A stretch of 64,000 nt of DNA from Symsagittifera roscoffensis (taxonomy: Eukaryota; Xenacoelomorpha; Acoela; Convolutidae), in assembly GCF_963678635.1 (NCBI RefSeq), contig NC_087068.1:57273896-57337895 (forward strand), read 5' to 3'. The notes under the pieces were generated by a model. It was not told where the DNA came from. It was given only the letters and a program-made list of their open reading frames with translations, and made no database searches. Below are positions 11,650 to 22,915 of the stretch, piece by piece (the first letter of the stretch is position 1; each line of letters opens with the position of its first letter). The position numbers and the translations under genes were made by a program.

Positions 11650-12199
11650 GTTCCGACTTTCGATACGAAAGTAACGGAATATTTGTGCTCGGGGTGGGGT
11701 TTTTTTTTCTTCAGACAAATTTCGACTTTTTAACTAGCCATTTTTGATGGAATTTTTTATATCATTCGAAAGCTATTGTTGTCGTGAGCTTAAATTTGAA
11801 AAGATATTTTACCTGTGATCATTTTTCGTAAAGTTATGAGGGTTTAAAGATTGCCATTTTGGCCATTTTGACCAATTTGGGACAATTAACGCGCGATATA
11901 ATTCGCGCCATTAACGCTTAAGCGGAGATTTAATCCGTCTTAGAAATCGTTCCAAATTGGTTGAAAGAAGCCCATTTGCCATAATTGATTTGTTACAAGG
12001 AGCGAAATCTATTGTTTTGTACTTTATATTGCGTGTGGGGGGATGATTTTCATCGAAAAATTTTCAAATTTTAGAAAAAAAAGTTTTTCATTTATTTTAT
12101 TTCATTTAATTTTAATGTTGTTTATGTTATTACTGCTCGATAAACGGTAGAAGGCAGTCGGAACTTTCAGGGCTTCGCCCTGATACGAACAGTCTTGTT
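11650..12199 (+). mobile_element. Hairpin-ended non-autonomous element (Helentron-like), nested in solo LTR
   Basis: About 550 bp. The 5' end is GTTCCGAC followed by the hairpin CTTTCGATACGAAAG. Near the 3' end lies the inverted match GTCGGAAC (12157-12164), then hairpin CAGGGC-TTC-GCCCTG (12168-12182), then GATACGAACAGTCTTGTT. Sub-terminal inverted repeats with a stem-loop just after the 3' one are the DINE-1/HINE arrangement of non-autonomous Helentrons. The element has no coding capacity. Confidence 0.75.
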
Positions 12200-12278
12200 A
12201 TTATGATATTTTATCTCTATAAAATATTAAATACTAGCCAATCATACTCCATCAAACTAACAACCCACTTATTTGTAA

Positions 12279-12306
12279 GTGTTGAAACTACTTGTAGTTT
12301 CAACAC
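12279..12306 (+). promoter_or_regulatory. Perfect 13-bp hairpin in family C LTR
   Basis: GTGTTGAAACTAC, loop TT, GTAGTTTCAACAC. The homologous LTR at 59142-59169 keeps the pairing despite three stem differences: two compensated base pairs and one G-U wobble. This points to an RNA or DNA structure under selection. Confidence 0.8.
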
Positions 12307-12540
12307 CAGAGCAATTTGAATTAAAGTTAGAATACAGTTGTTCTCATTCTGGAACTAACTCGCATAAACCAGTATACTCTAGATCTATTGAGCCTAGCAG
12401 AGACTAGTTAAACACCCTGAGACTAGTAGATATAAGAGTAAGATTAGGATCGGTATTAGACTAAGAAGTTGCACGAATCTATCCGGCCGAAAATAAGATA
12501 GCGTGACGAGCAGACGGTGTACCCTATCCGAAATTACACT

Positions 12541-12567
12541 ATGAGTTAGAGATCCATCCTAACTCAT
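12541..12567 (+). promoter_or_regulatory. Hairpin at the 3' end of the family C LTR
   Basis: ATGAGTTAG and CTAACTCAT pair across a 9-base loop. The copy at 59409-59437 reads ATGAGTTAT and ATAACTCAT across an 11-base loop, a fully compensated change. The last base lies one past the LTR terminus CA. Confidence 0.7.
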
Positions 12568-13233
12568 TATAAACAAAATGTTACAAACTGTAAAGTTGCC
12601 TATTCAATTCTGGATTGCATTTTATCATGAAAATTATTTCATGAACTCTTATCAAAAGCATAAGCTTGCAGGTTCTAATAATTAGGCTTTGTGTTGATAA
12701 TCTAAATTTTTGTCCTTGATAAAGATGTTTTCGCAGAACATGTTCTCGTAATTTATGCTTTTATAGTGTTTTGGTAGAGTGTCTTTTCGAATAAACCAAC
12801 AGACCAAAAGGTCTTCTAGGAAATAGAAAAGCTTTATGGCAAAATTGGATCATTGTTATTATAAAATGCAAAGTTGTCAATTACAAGTGTTTTTTGGGAT
12901 CTTGTTTACTATCCCCCCCCCCCCTATGCATGTATTTTTTGGAAAACCATTTCTGTATAGAATATGCACTTCAAAAATGTCAACAATTAAGTGGGTTTTC
13001 ATTTTCGCGCGTTCGTATTTGTATTACTCACTATTTATATAATACGATTTTAAGCTATTGAAAATGTGGCCGCCAAAGTTGAATTTCTGAAAATCGAAAT
13101 GAGGGGGGGGGGGGAGGGGGATAGTTAACAAGATCCGTTTTTTGTGACATTTTCAATAAAGCGTTTTAATAACGTTTTATATTTCTAAAAACTAGGCGAT
13201 GAAATTGCTAAAACATAGAGAAGAGGCTGAGAC

Positions 13234-13305
13234 GGTTTTAAATGAACTGCTTTGTTTTGCCAGTCATGATCAATTTCTTGCCTTTCTTAGTAACATCAAT
13301 CCAAT
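13234..13305 (-). CDS. Possible terminal exon, duplicated at 56570-56638
   Basis: On the minus strand the frame reads NWIDVTKKGKKLIMTGKTK then QFI and a TAA stop, behind a possible acceptor CATCCACAAG. The same peptide end is readable on the plus strand in the other inverted arm, where the codon just before (CAA) has become TAA but would be intronic if the acceptor is used. The family is not recognised. Conservation in both arms is explained by the duplication itself, so coding is not proven. Confidence 0.3.
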
Positions 13306-13439
13306 TGTCTTGTGGATGATAATGTGACCAAAAAAACTTTGCGTGACATGCAAATTTTTTAAAAAGCACGTCATGCCGTTTTTGGGCTTTTTTGGACAAT
13401 TTTTGGGCTCTTTTTTGGACAATTTTGGAGAAATTGCGT

Positions 13440-13625
13440 TTTTCCAGCGCGCGCTCCTTCAAAACCAGTATACATTGGCGCCAAAGATTCCTTTAGAAAA
13501 ATTTTAGGTTTGGTCGGCTAGGAAACCATAGGGGGAGGGCTTTTTTTGGTGGGAGGGTTAAATATCTACGGAGGGGCGTCCGTCCTCCTCCGCCCTCCTC
13601 CGCCCTCCTCCAACCCACCTAAATC
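13440..13625. repeat. GGCGCC-family repeat and CCTCCTCCGCC microsatellite
   Basis: TATACATTGGCGCCAAAG near 13468 matches the repeat at about 4030 and 42895. It is followed by a short CCTCCTCCG tandem run at about 13577-13612. Confidence 0.5.
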
Positions 13626-14369
13626 CTCCCCTGCCTTCAGTTTTTCTGGGAACTCTGTTGCGTTATGGAAGTATGTTGCTATGGACTTTTTTTACGGGAT
13701 CTCTCTTGCATATGGGAACTCTGTTATGGGAGCACTGATCAGTTGGAAGATGCTAGATGAAACAGAAACCAAAATTGTGCTTTTATGTGAATTTTATTGA
13801 AAAATTTACGTTGAATAACAGTTTTAGGAAAAGTTTCAGGGCGTTTGAGTAATCACGAGCTTAAGTTTTGGTAAAAAACTACAGCTTTAACTAGAATCAT
13901 ACATTGTTTTTGACACTTAAAACACTATATAAAGCAAGTATTCACCCGAAAAAATGTCTCTGCAAAAACATAAACCTTCACCAATTGGACAAATGCTCAG
14001 AATTTGTTTTGGAAAAAAACGAACGTTTCTGCACAAAAACAAAAAGTTCAATTTTCGTACCATTTCTTACGATGGTGTGACCGGAAAAAAATACCCAATC
14101 TTAATCCATAGGGTCGTCCGAACAACCCAACTTCTTTTGCCCTTCTCGCTCATCTACTTGTTCACTACTCATTAGCTAGCTATCCAGCCAGACCAATTCT
14201 TGGGGACAAGCTTCTGATTTATTTTTTTACTTAAGCTGAGCAACCAAGCATTTCTTTCGAGACCAGGAGATAACCCGTACTGAAATTTGTAGTCAAAATC
14301 AAATTTCGACATCGAAAATACAAACAAAATCCATATCTGTATCAGTCCTGTGGCATCTCTCTTTTTTCC
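13626..14369. other. Non-coding stretch
   Basis: Nothing recognised. One frame (13954-14175) is open but its composition resembles the surroundings and no splice or family support is seen. Confidence 0.4.
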
Positions 14370-15310
14370 CTGTACATGTCTGAAACAGACATGTACCAGA
14401 CATAATATTAATGGAAAAAATCAAATCTTGAATCAGATACGATCAGACTTGCAGCAAACCTGGACCAGATATGTTCATGTCAGAAATTACATGATCAGAC
14501 TTGAAGCAGACTTGACCATAACTGACTTTACATTATCATACCTCAACCAGACATGATCTTGCCTGAAATTACTTGATCAGACCTGAAACAGCATGATGAT
14601 ACCTGACTTTACACGATCACACCCGAACCAGACATAATCATGCATGAAATTGCATGATCAGACCTGAAGCAGATATTCCATTATGGTAGTGTACGACCGG
14701 GACAATTCGTGAGTCAACCTAAACAAGCTTAGGTGTTAACTCGAGAAGCAAAAATCAGTTTAATATTGGTGCCAGACAATGCCCAGCATGCCAGATATTA
14801 AGCTGACAAGAACAGATACTACACATGATCTTAGTCAGAAGGCCGAGAAGCGATAACTGAAACAAAAGATCTTTTTCTAAATTCCTTAGACACATCAAAG
14901 AAACAACAGCTCGGACCATAAAACTTTTAACCTATCCGAATGGATTGGGAGCTAGGTCGCTTCCGAAATAATTCATACAAGATCATGGTAAATAGTTAAA
15001 AATGAGCAGTAATTATGATTCTTTGCTTTATCAAAACACCCTGCCGGCTTGTAATTTTTTCGTAAAACTACACTGGACTACATTATAATCATCTGCGTTT
15101 CTGCGGTTGTATGCCGTTAAGTTTTCTACATGATCAGACCTGAAGCAGGTATAGTCATGTCTGACCAGGTATAGTCATATCTGACTCAGGTACAGTCATG
15201 TCTGACCAGGTATAGTCATGTCTGACTCAGGTATGGTCTTGTCTGACCAGGTATAGTCATGTCTGACCAGGTATAGTCATGTCTGACCAGCTATATTCAT
15301 GTCTGACTCA
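14370..15310. repeat. Minisatellite of CATGTCTGACC/TGATCAGACCTG units
   Basis: At 15125-15310 there are about eight units of roughly 20-22 bp of the form AGGTATAGTCATGTCTGACC. At 14380-14680 looser units alternate CAGACATGATC, ATGATCAGACCTGAA and variants. About 420 bases without the repeat separate the two parts. Confidence 0.75.
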
Positions 15311-17128
15311 CGTTTAGTCGGCAAACGGCAGAAGTGATCACATGTGAAAGAGATATGCACAGAGCTGGTGGAAAACAGCTAGTGTCTGACAATTGTAAGA
15401 CCAGACGTGAATTTGTGAGAAAAGTTTGGAACGGGAACCACTTTGGAGCCGTGTCAGTAATTTCGGCAACTTTATCATAATTTATGACGTGTAGGTGAAT
15501 GAAACGGAATGAAAATCTCGCTTATTTTTTTGGAGTCAAAACCTCAATTTTTTCAAGAGATTACCCTAAAAACAACCAGTGAACTGCAGACCTCAAATGG
15601 AATATGAAATTTTGATCGTTTTTTTTTAGTTTTAAAGAAACCGCAATACTAATTTGAATTATCACAACAACCTTAATACAACAGATTAATTAAAATTGTA
15701 TCTGAAGATTTATTTTTACAACGAGTTGAAAAATAGGGAAGGACTTAGTATTCGGGTGTATTTTAATTATTTTTTGTATTTTTTCTTTTTGTTTTTCACG
15801 CAAAATCAGTTACCACCAAAATCTTCGGAATGGGTCGACCAATATACCATAATAAAGCCTTTTTAGTCGTGATTCGAACGGCATTGATAAATTCGAAAAC
15901 ATTTTAACCAATGTTGGGAAAACTCGTTAAAAATTTCGGAATTTTAGTCCAATTTCGACCGAGTAAAGCTATCAAGTTACCTTCGTTTTTTATGAATATT
16001 GGCCTTCAGTGTAAAAGAAAACTTGTTTTCAATGAAAAGAAAACCAGTTTTGAAAGTTTTAAAAAGCGCTTCTTCGACCATTAAAACTTTCATACAAATT
16101 TAAACTCTCACTGCATATGAATTGAGAAATTTTTTCGAATTAAAAAAAATGTTCAACTTTTTTTTCTTATTTTTTGAAGACAATTGTAGTTTTTTATGCC
16201 TAATTCACTAACTTTCTACGCGTTTCTATAGTTCTATAATCACACCACGCAGAAAAAAAACGACTTCAGTTTGAAGATAAAAAATAATTTTTTTTGTATT
16301 TTTTTGCGAATGTGGTCACAACATTCAGTGCTACTTGCACAGCAACCGGATATACTTGTTCTTTGTGTTTACTGAGATAACATTAGCATTAAAATAATTC
16401 AAAGAAAAGCATCTCTTTGGAAAAAAAGCTTTAGAAAAAATCAAACAAATATGTCACTTAAGATGACCGATTTAACCTGAAATTCGAAAAAATGTGAACT
16501 AATAGTTTTCAAATTAGATTTTTTTCTAATAAAATTTGGTTTTAACTATCAGTTTGAAGATATTTTTCAAAAAGATATCATACTTTTCGTATGCCATCAA
16601 ATTTTTGGTTGCGAGGCTCAAATAAACTCTCAGCGGCAATTTAGTTTCCCCAAGATCTGCTCAACACACAGCTAAATTGAGAATATTGAAGAATTGAACG
16701 AGAAAAGTAGAGAAAATTGGGACCCTATTGCGAATTCCAATCCCTCCCCCCCCCCCACGGGATATAATGGGGGTGATAGTTCCTTCATTTAGTCGATGGT
16801 GCGGGGGCCATCGTTAACCGCGCCGAAATATTCCAGGAGTGCCGAAAATTCTGTCACTTTGATTTGATTTTTTGGATCGATTAATGAAAAACAATAGATC
16901 CAAAAATCCTGAATCTTTGATTTTTTACTTTCCGATCTTCGGTTTATTTCTCCCTTCTCCCCCGCCACACATAACCATCAATTTTGATGTAATTACGGTT
17001 TTATAAAATTAATTATAAGAACCAATTATATTTGGAGCAACCTATTTAATTCGTATGATGCCAATTTTGAAAATAATCAAATATTTGAGTCAAATCCTCT
17101 GATGAAAAATCGAAGAAGGGTAAAATAC
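15311..17128. other. AT-rich non-coding stretch
   Basis: No supported gene. A segment near 16215-16260 (CTTTCTACGCGTTTCTATAG and CACACCACGCA) is an inverted relative of a segment near 6485-6530, so it is probably a dispersed repeat. A poly-C run lies at about 16745-16757. Confidence 0.45.
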
Positions 17129-17272
17129 CTCGTACATCGGCACTGCTGAATATCCCCGAGCGATTTTTTCTCTGACAATCAAGATGTTGAGTGGAGTAAC
17201 TAAGCATTCCTGTCGCAGTGCATTTTTATGGCGGGTACCCGTGATAAATTCGTTGTTATTTAGCTCAAAAAT
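17129..17272 (-). CDS. Likely internal exon of an unrecognised host gene
   Basis: The block is exactly 144 nt (48 codons, phase 0 on both sides). It has acceptor AATAATTGCAG before 17272 and donor GAG|GTATTTTA after 17129. It reads IFELNNNEFITGTRHKNALR and later VREKIARGYSAVPMYE. Length, frame and both splice borders agree and the composition is GC-richer than the surroundings. I do not recognise the family. Neighbouring exons were not found. Confidence 0.5.
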
Positions 17273-18279
17273 CTGCAATTATTTTCTTGTGGTGCAAAAT
17301 TTATTAAATTGGTCAATTTTTATGGATAAGTTTATACTAAGCATTTAAAAAAATCTTTTGAAAAAGAATAATAAAACATTTTGGCGTTCTTTGGTTAGTT
17401 TGGGCTGTTTTATTATGTTTTATGATGTCTGATTTTTTGAAATTTAAGAAATACAACACTTAATAGTAATGTAAGGCCAATTTTTTTTTCTCAGGAGAAC
17501 ACACTAAAAAGCTTTAAAAGACAGATGAATGACTCATTTAAAACATCATTTAAATCTTTACCTATTTTAGACTGCTTTGCAATTTTTTTTATTTTAAGGG
17601 CATTTTTATGGGAAGAATAACATCCGAAGAATTAGTTTTTTTTTCAATTCTATTAATTGGGTCTAAATCAAAACGAGTCTAAGTCCTACTTGGCAACCCA
17701 GATTCAATTGTCATTTAAAAAGTGCCAATTGTGATGCCCTAATTAGTCCGTATGTTTAATGAAGAGACGAGAATTTTGTAATCTTGTATTTATTTTCTAA
17801 AGATAATTCTAATAATTAGTTTGAAGGTTTTTATACTATACGAAAGCGCTTTATGTTTAAAAAACTGTCATGCTTTTTTTATATCACCCTCTAAGCATAA
17901 ATTGCTCTGCCCTTGAAAAATTAGTTGCTCGAAAGACAACAAATTTACACCTGGGGCACGTATCTCCTCGAAAAATGGGTCTTCAAAAACAGTCTTCAAA
18001 AACAGCCAAAAACAGATATTATTGAAATTTGGGTTACTCAAAAAATAAAAGTTTCCATTAAGCCTGAATTTATGTCACTTTTAAAAAATGTCTGTTTATC
18101 CAATTTCGTCTTTTTCCCTCAACCCATCACATTTAACCACCGGTTTCAATGTAAAAAAGGATTGCGTAAGATTAAGGGTGAAAGTTTTTTACTAGACACT
18201 GAAGCACCATTTCGTTCTTAAAATATCTAAACTTCAACTAACACCAGGGACAAAACAGTGTCTTTTTGGTGCTTTGGCA

Positions 18280-18400
18280 GAGCTCGGAAAATCAATTTGG
18301 TCGACCTAAAAAAAGGTCGACAAAATTTTTTTCAATTTTTTTGAAAATCCTCAACCCCCCCCCCCCGCCCCTCGAGAAAATTCTAGATCCACCCCGGACT
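18280..18400 (-). mobile_element. Fragment of the GTCGAC/poly-C (hAT/MITE-like) repeat
   Basis: In reverse complement it reads GGGGTGGATCTAGAATTTT, CTCGAGGGG, poly-G and GTCGACC...AGGTCGAC, matching the copy at 3759-3850. It lies inside the part deleted from the second tandem copy. Confidence 0.5.
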
Positions 18401-19550
18401 AAAACTTAAAAAATTTCTGATTTTCAAAACATTTTATCGAGTTCGTTTTTTGTTACAAAAATTTTTTCAACTAAATTAAAGCAGGATCCCTCGCCCTCAA
18501 AAAAATTCAAGCCCTTGGCCATTCACACCCTCCTTCCCATGGTACTAATTTACGATATCTTATTTTGGCCATTCAATTTTAAATTTTCTTAGAGTTGCAG
18601 TCGGTGCCAAAATATACTAATTTGGAAGGAGTGCGGGGCTCAGATTAATTTAGCAAATGAGTCTTTATAATAATATTTTGCTTTTCTAGGAGAGCCCGGA
18701 AAATCAATTTAGTTGTCGAAGAGCAATAAACGTCGGCAAAGTTTTCGAAAACTTTTGAAAGTCCGCCGCCGCTATTGATTTTTTGCTCTGATACAAGAAT
18801 GTTCATTTTTTTGCCCACAAAGTAATAAACAATTATTTATTTCCAGAGAGCAATAATAATATAATTCAATCAACAACTCGTCTTGTTTTCTGCAATACAT
18901 TTACCTGTTGCGGGACAAGCAGACATTTTCGAAAAAAATAATTGGCAATTAAATAGATAAACTGCCACAAAAAAGGTTCTTCGCTAGCTGCTTTATGGTA
19001 ATTGTAATTGATGGTAATTGACTTGAAGTTGTTGGTAATTGACTTTGAAAATGTTACATTTTTCAGAAGGGGAAGAACATTTGAAGCGAAAAAGACACTC
19101 TGTTTTCCAAAATGTTCAGCGTGCTTTTAATTTGGAATGGGATGCTAATCACTGCTGTTCACGGATTTCAAATTCATTTTCAGTTCTAACGCTCAATTTT
19201 TGTCTTACATTTTCAGAACTAGGAAGGGAAAATTAAAGGAAAGCGGATACGTATTTGACGGAGGAAAAACGAGGACAAGGAAATAATGCTTCGGGGCTGT
19301 TTCGGTATTACAAATTGATGCAGAAACAGACATCGGTGATAAAAACTCAAAAAATAAATGATAAACCTCCTTGTTTTTTAATTGAAAAACGGGAGATTAT
19401 TTAAACTAATTCTGGACTTTTCACAGCAAATTTGAAGCATAACTACTAGTAGACCATTTTCCTTGGTTTTAACATTTTTTTATACGGTAGCGGGTTGATT
19501 TAGATCCAAAAAAGACCCCGCGGCGGCAAAAGAAATAGAGGAAGGAAAAG

Positions 19551-19770
19551 TTAATTGTTCACAGACAAAACGGTATACAAAATCGCCCTACTTGTGAACA
19601 ATTTCACCACAAGATGGTCTCTATTAATTGTTCACAAAAAATTCTATTATAAATCGCCTTGCTTGTGAAAAAGTTCCTCCAAAAGATGGTCTCTATTAAT
19701 TGTTCACAGGAAAATGGTATTATAAATCGTCATCCCAGTGAACAATTTCTCTAAAACATGTACTATATCG
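19551..19770 (+). repeat. 72-bp minisatellite with internal inverted repeat
   Basis: Three units begin TTAATTGTTCACA at 19551, 19624 and 19696. Each carries TTGTTCAC near its start and GTGAACAA or a variant about 35 bases later, so each can fold. Units end in AAGATGGTCTCTA. Confidence 0.75.
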
Positions 19771-20877
19771 TCTTCAGTATTGTAGTGATCAATACCTACT
19801 CTAACTGTGCACATGGAAAATGGCAGTGTAAAATGGAAATTAGAAGATAAGGTGTGCTCCTTTTAAGCTTATGACGTAACATGGAGATGATGACGCAACT
19901 GCAGGTGATTTTTGTGTTTTTAGACAGTCGTTTTTTCTTTTTTTTTCCAAATTGTAAACTTTAAATCATTTCCAAGTTGCGTTAGCTAGGGTACAAACGC
20001 GTGAAAAATGCTTAAAATGTTAAAATCTGTAAAGAATCTAGTTTTTGGCATTGATTTTATGAAATCCATACTTTTAAATCTCGATTTAACCTCAAAGAAC
20101 GATAATGTTTCGTTTTCTTTTATAAGGAAAAAAATCATTTCCGCTAAAAATGCTTATGATTGGAATTAAACGACCTTACTTTGTGCGTCATTGTATTTTC
20201 TCATTAGTTGAACCTGGGCGTAATAAAAAATTATACGAGCTTGAATTACGGTTACAAATTACAAATACAACTAGCTAAAATACAAAGCTGACAAAGTTAG
20301 TTAGCTATATATCTTCACATGGAAGAAGGAAAAATGGAAAATATAAAATAAGGAAAAATAAAATCATAAAAGAAGCAAATTTTTTGACAATTTTCGAAGA
20401 TCCGCCGCCGCTATTTCTGATTTGCTCTGAAATGAGAATTTTTTTTTATTTTGCGCGAACAAAAAACAACTGTTTAATTACCATAAATAGATAGCAGCCA
20501 TAAACCAAACAAATTCTATCAACAAAACCCCAAGATTTATTGATCACAATTATTTGTTGCGGGACAAGCAGACATTTAAGAAAATGGGTAATGTATTGAA
20601 AAATTGAAATGAAAAAAATTCTTTGCAGGCTGTTTAATTGTTTTATAAACCTAGTATAATTCTGAGCAGTATTTCTCTCTTCATCTTTAGTCTAATGTCA
20701 TCCAATTAAAAAAACGCCTAATGTCATCCAATTTAATTTTTGATTTTTTTTTCAGTTTGTCAGATTGATTCAAATCAACACACAGCAGTTTTTTACTAGC
20801 CAAAAAAGCTATCAAAAAGCAATTCTGAATCACTTTTTATATCTTCCCAGATTGGCATAAAACATTGTGTTTCACTC

Positions 20878-21088
20878 TGTTGTGATTTAGTATTTTAGTA
20901 TGTTATAACCTAGACCTCTATTATCTAATTAAGTACCAGTCAATGTTCACTCTACGAAGTCCAGTGGACTTCGGATCACTAGTTGCTTTTTTTAGACTAC
21001 AGTCAGTCTTAATTCAAACAATACTTTTACTCTCTCATAACTTTTGTTAGATACATTAGTTACCAGTGTTAAACTTACACTTTTATCA
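20878..21088 (+). repeat. Family A LTR, duplicated copy
   Basis: 211 bp, TGTTGTG...TTATCA, nearly identical to 22705-22915 (a few differences near 21040). It is preceded by the same CACTC as the full element because the whole locus was duplicated. Confidence 0.9.
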
Positions 21089-21324
21089 TGGCGCACTCAA
21101 AAACTGATTCGAACCTGCGGGGAATACCCGCCTTTTGGCCGAACCACACGGTAGAACCTCCCACCCAATGGAACAACTGGATAGACCAATTCCTTTTGCC
21201 TATCATTGCGAAGAAAAATTTATACATAGACAACCTCAAAGAACCAGTGGAAGGGGACACGACGTTACCGATCCTAGAAGGCGCTCAGGAGTCAGAAACT
21301 GACCAACAGAGGAAAGCCAGGGAG
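21088..21324 (+). pseudogene. Truncated gag 5' end (family A, duplicated copy)
   Basis: It encodes the same Gag N-terminus as 22915 onward (MAHSKTDSNLRGIPAFWPNH) for 79 codons. It then runs through the duplication junction into unrelated flank and stops after 10 more codons (stop at 21355-21357). Confidence 0.85.
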
Positions 21325-22704
21325 GATTTTTTGAAATTTAAGAAATACAACACTTAATAGTAATGTAAGGCCAATTTTTTTTTCTCAGGAGAACACACTA
21401 AAAAGCTTTAAAAGACAGATGAATGACTCATTTAAAACATCATTTAAATCTTTACCTATTTTAGACTGCTTTGCAATTTTTTTTATTTTAAGGGCATTTT
21501 TATGGGAAGAATAACTGGAAAAAAAACATCCGAAGAATTAGTTTTTTTTTTCAATTCTATTAATTGGGTCTAAATCAAAACGAGTCTAAGTCCTACTTGG
21601 CAACCCAGATTCAATTGTCATTTAAAAAGTGCCAATTGTGATGCCATAATTAGTCCGTATGTTTAATGAAGAGACGAGAATTTTGTAATCTTGTATTTAT
21701 TTTCTAAAGATAATTTTAATAATTTTCAACTTCAGGTGATTTTTGTGTTTTTAGACAGTCGTTTTTTCTTTTTTTTTCCAAATTGTAAACTTTAAATCAT
21801 TTCCAAGTTGCGTTAGCTAGGGTACAAACGCGTGAAAAATGCTTAAAATGTTAAAATCTTTAAAGAATCTAGTTTTTGGCATTGATTTTATGAAATCCAT
21901 ACTTTTAAATCTCGATTTAACCTCAAAGAACGATAATGTTTCGTTTTCTTTTATAAGGAAAAAAATCATTTCCGCTAAAAATGCTTATGATTGGAATTAA
22001 ACGACCTTACTTTGTGCGTCATTGTATTTTCTCATTAGTTGTAGGGCGTAATAAAAAATTATACGAGCTTGAATTACGGTTACAAATTACAAATACAACT
22101 AGCTAAAATACAAAGCTGACAACGTTAGTTAGCTATATATCTTCATATGGAAGAAGGAAAAATGGAAAATATAAAATAAGGAAAAATAAAATCATAAAAG
22201 AAGCAAATTTTTGACAACTTTTGAAGATCCGCCGCCGCTATTTCTGATTTGCTCTGAAATGAGAATTTTTTTTTATTTTGCGCGAACAAAAAACAACTGT
22301 TTAATTACCATAAATAGATAGCAGCCATAAACCAAACAAATTCTATCAACAAAACCCCAAGATTTATTGATCAAAATTATTTGTTGCGGGACAAGCAGAC
22401 ATTTAAGAAAATGGGTAATGTATTGAAAAATTGAAATGAAAAAAATTCTTTGCAGGCTGTTTAATTGTTTTATAAACCTAGTATAATTCTGAGCAGTATT
22501 TCTCTCTTCATCTTTAGTCTAATGTCATCCAATTAAAAAAACGCCTAATGTCATCCAATTTAATTTTTGATTTTTTTTTCAGTTTGTCAGATTGATTCAA
22601 ATCAACACACAGCAGTTTTTTACTAGCCAAAAAAGCTATCAAAAAGCAATTCTGAATCACTTTTTATAACTTCCCAGATTGGCATAAAACATTGTGTTTC
22701 ACTC
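21325..22704 (+). repeat. Second unit of the tandem duplication (flank part, with internal deletion)
   Basis: 21325-21727 copies 17431-17817. From about 21735 the sequence copies 19903 onward. The junction lies where both source ends share short CAACT/AATT-like homology. Small differences (for example an 11-base ACTGGAAAAAA insertion near 21513) show some age. Confidence 0.85.
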
Positions 22705-22915
22705 TGTTGTGATTTAGTATTTTAGTATGTTATAACCTAGACCTCTATTATCTAATTAAGTACCAGTCAATGTTCACTCTACGAAGTCCAGTGGACTTCG
22801 GATCACTAGTTGCTTTTTTTAGACTACAGTCAGTCTTAATTCAAACAATACTTTTACTCTCTTTTAACTTTTGTTAGATACATTAGTTACCAGTGTTAAA
22901 CTTACACTTTTATCA
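22705..22915 (+). repeat. 5' LTR of the family A element
   Basis: TGTTGTGATT...TTTTATCA. It contains the 19-base palindrome CGAAGTCCA-G-TGGACTTCG, also present in the LTR at 42970-43182 and partly degraded in the 3' LTR. The last base is the A of the gag ATG. Confidence 0.93.

Larger units (their letters stand above)
11612..12566 (+). mobile_element. Solo LTR of family C, interrupted by a hairpin element
   Basis: It starts TGGAACC and ends AACTCA (TG...CA), flanked by TTAT at 11608-11611 and 12567-12570. The partner arm has a single TTAT at the matching empty site, so this is a 4-bp target duplication. The LTR matches 59027-59436 (long near-identical blocks such as CTAGATCTATTGAGCCTAGC). Removing the nested element at 11650-12199 leaves about 405 bp, the same size as the 410-bp LTR at 59027. 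Confidence 0.9.
11390..13322 (+). repeat. Left arm of a large inverted duplication (partner 56554-59026)
   Basis: Read as reverse complement, 59026 down to 56554 matches 11390-11607, 12567-12692 and 12693-13322 in order, about 90-98 percent identical by eye. The interruptions differ between arms. This arm has a solo LTR (11612-12566). The partner has a hairpin-element array (57186-58687) and is cut at 59027 by a full LTR element. Because each insertion is missing from the other arm, each arm supplies an empty site for the other. Confidence 0.88.
17431..21324 (+). repeat. First unit of an imperfect tandem duplication
   Basis: The second copy starts at 21325 with the sequence of 17431 (GATTTTTTGAAATTTAAG). 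Segment 17431-17817 recurs at 21325-21727, and 19903-21324 recurs at about 21735-23148, while about 2.08 kb (roughly 17818-19895) is missing from the second copy. The unit includes genomic flank, a complete family A LTR and the first 79 codons of gag. It therefore arose by duplication of a locus already carrying the element, not by a second insertion. Confidence 0.88.

Noticed and set aside
20878-21357. A second, independent insertion of the family A element
   Set aside because: The upstream flank and target copy are duplicated with it, so it arose by tandem duplication of the locus.
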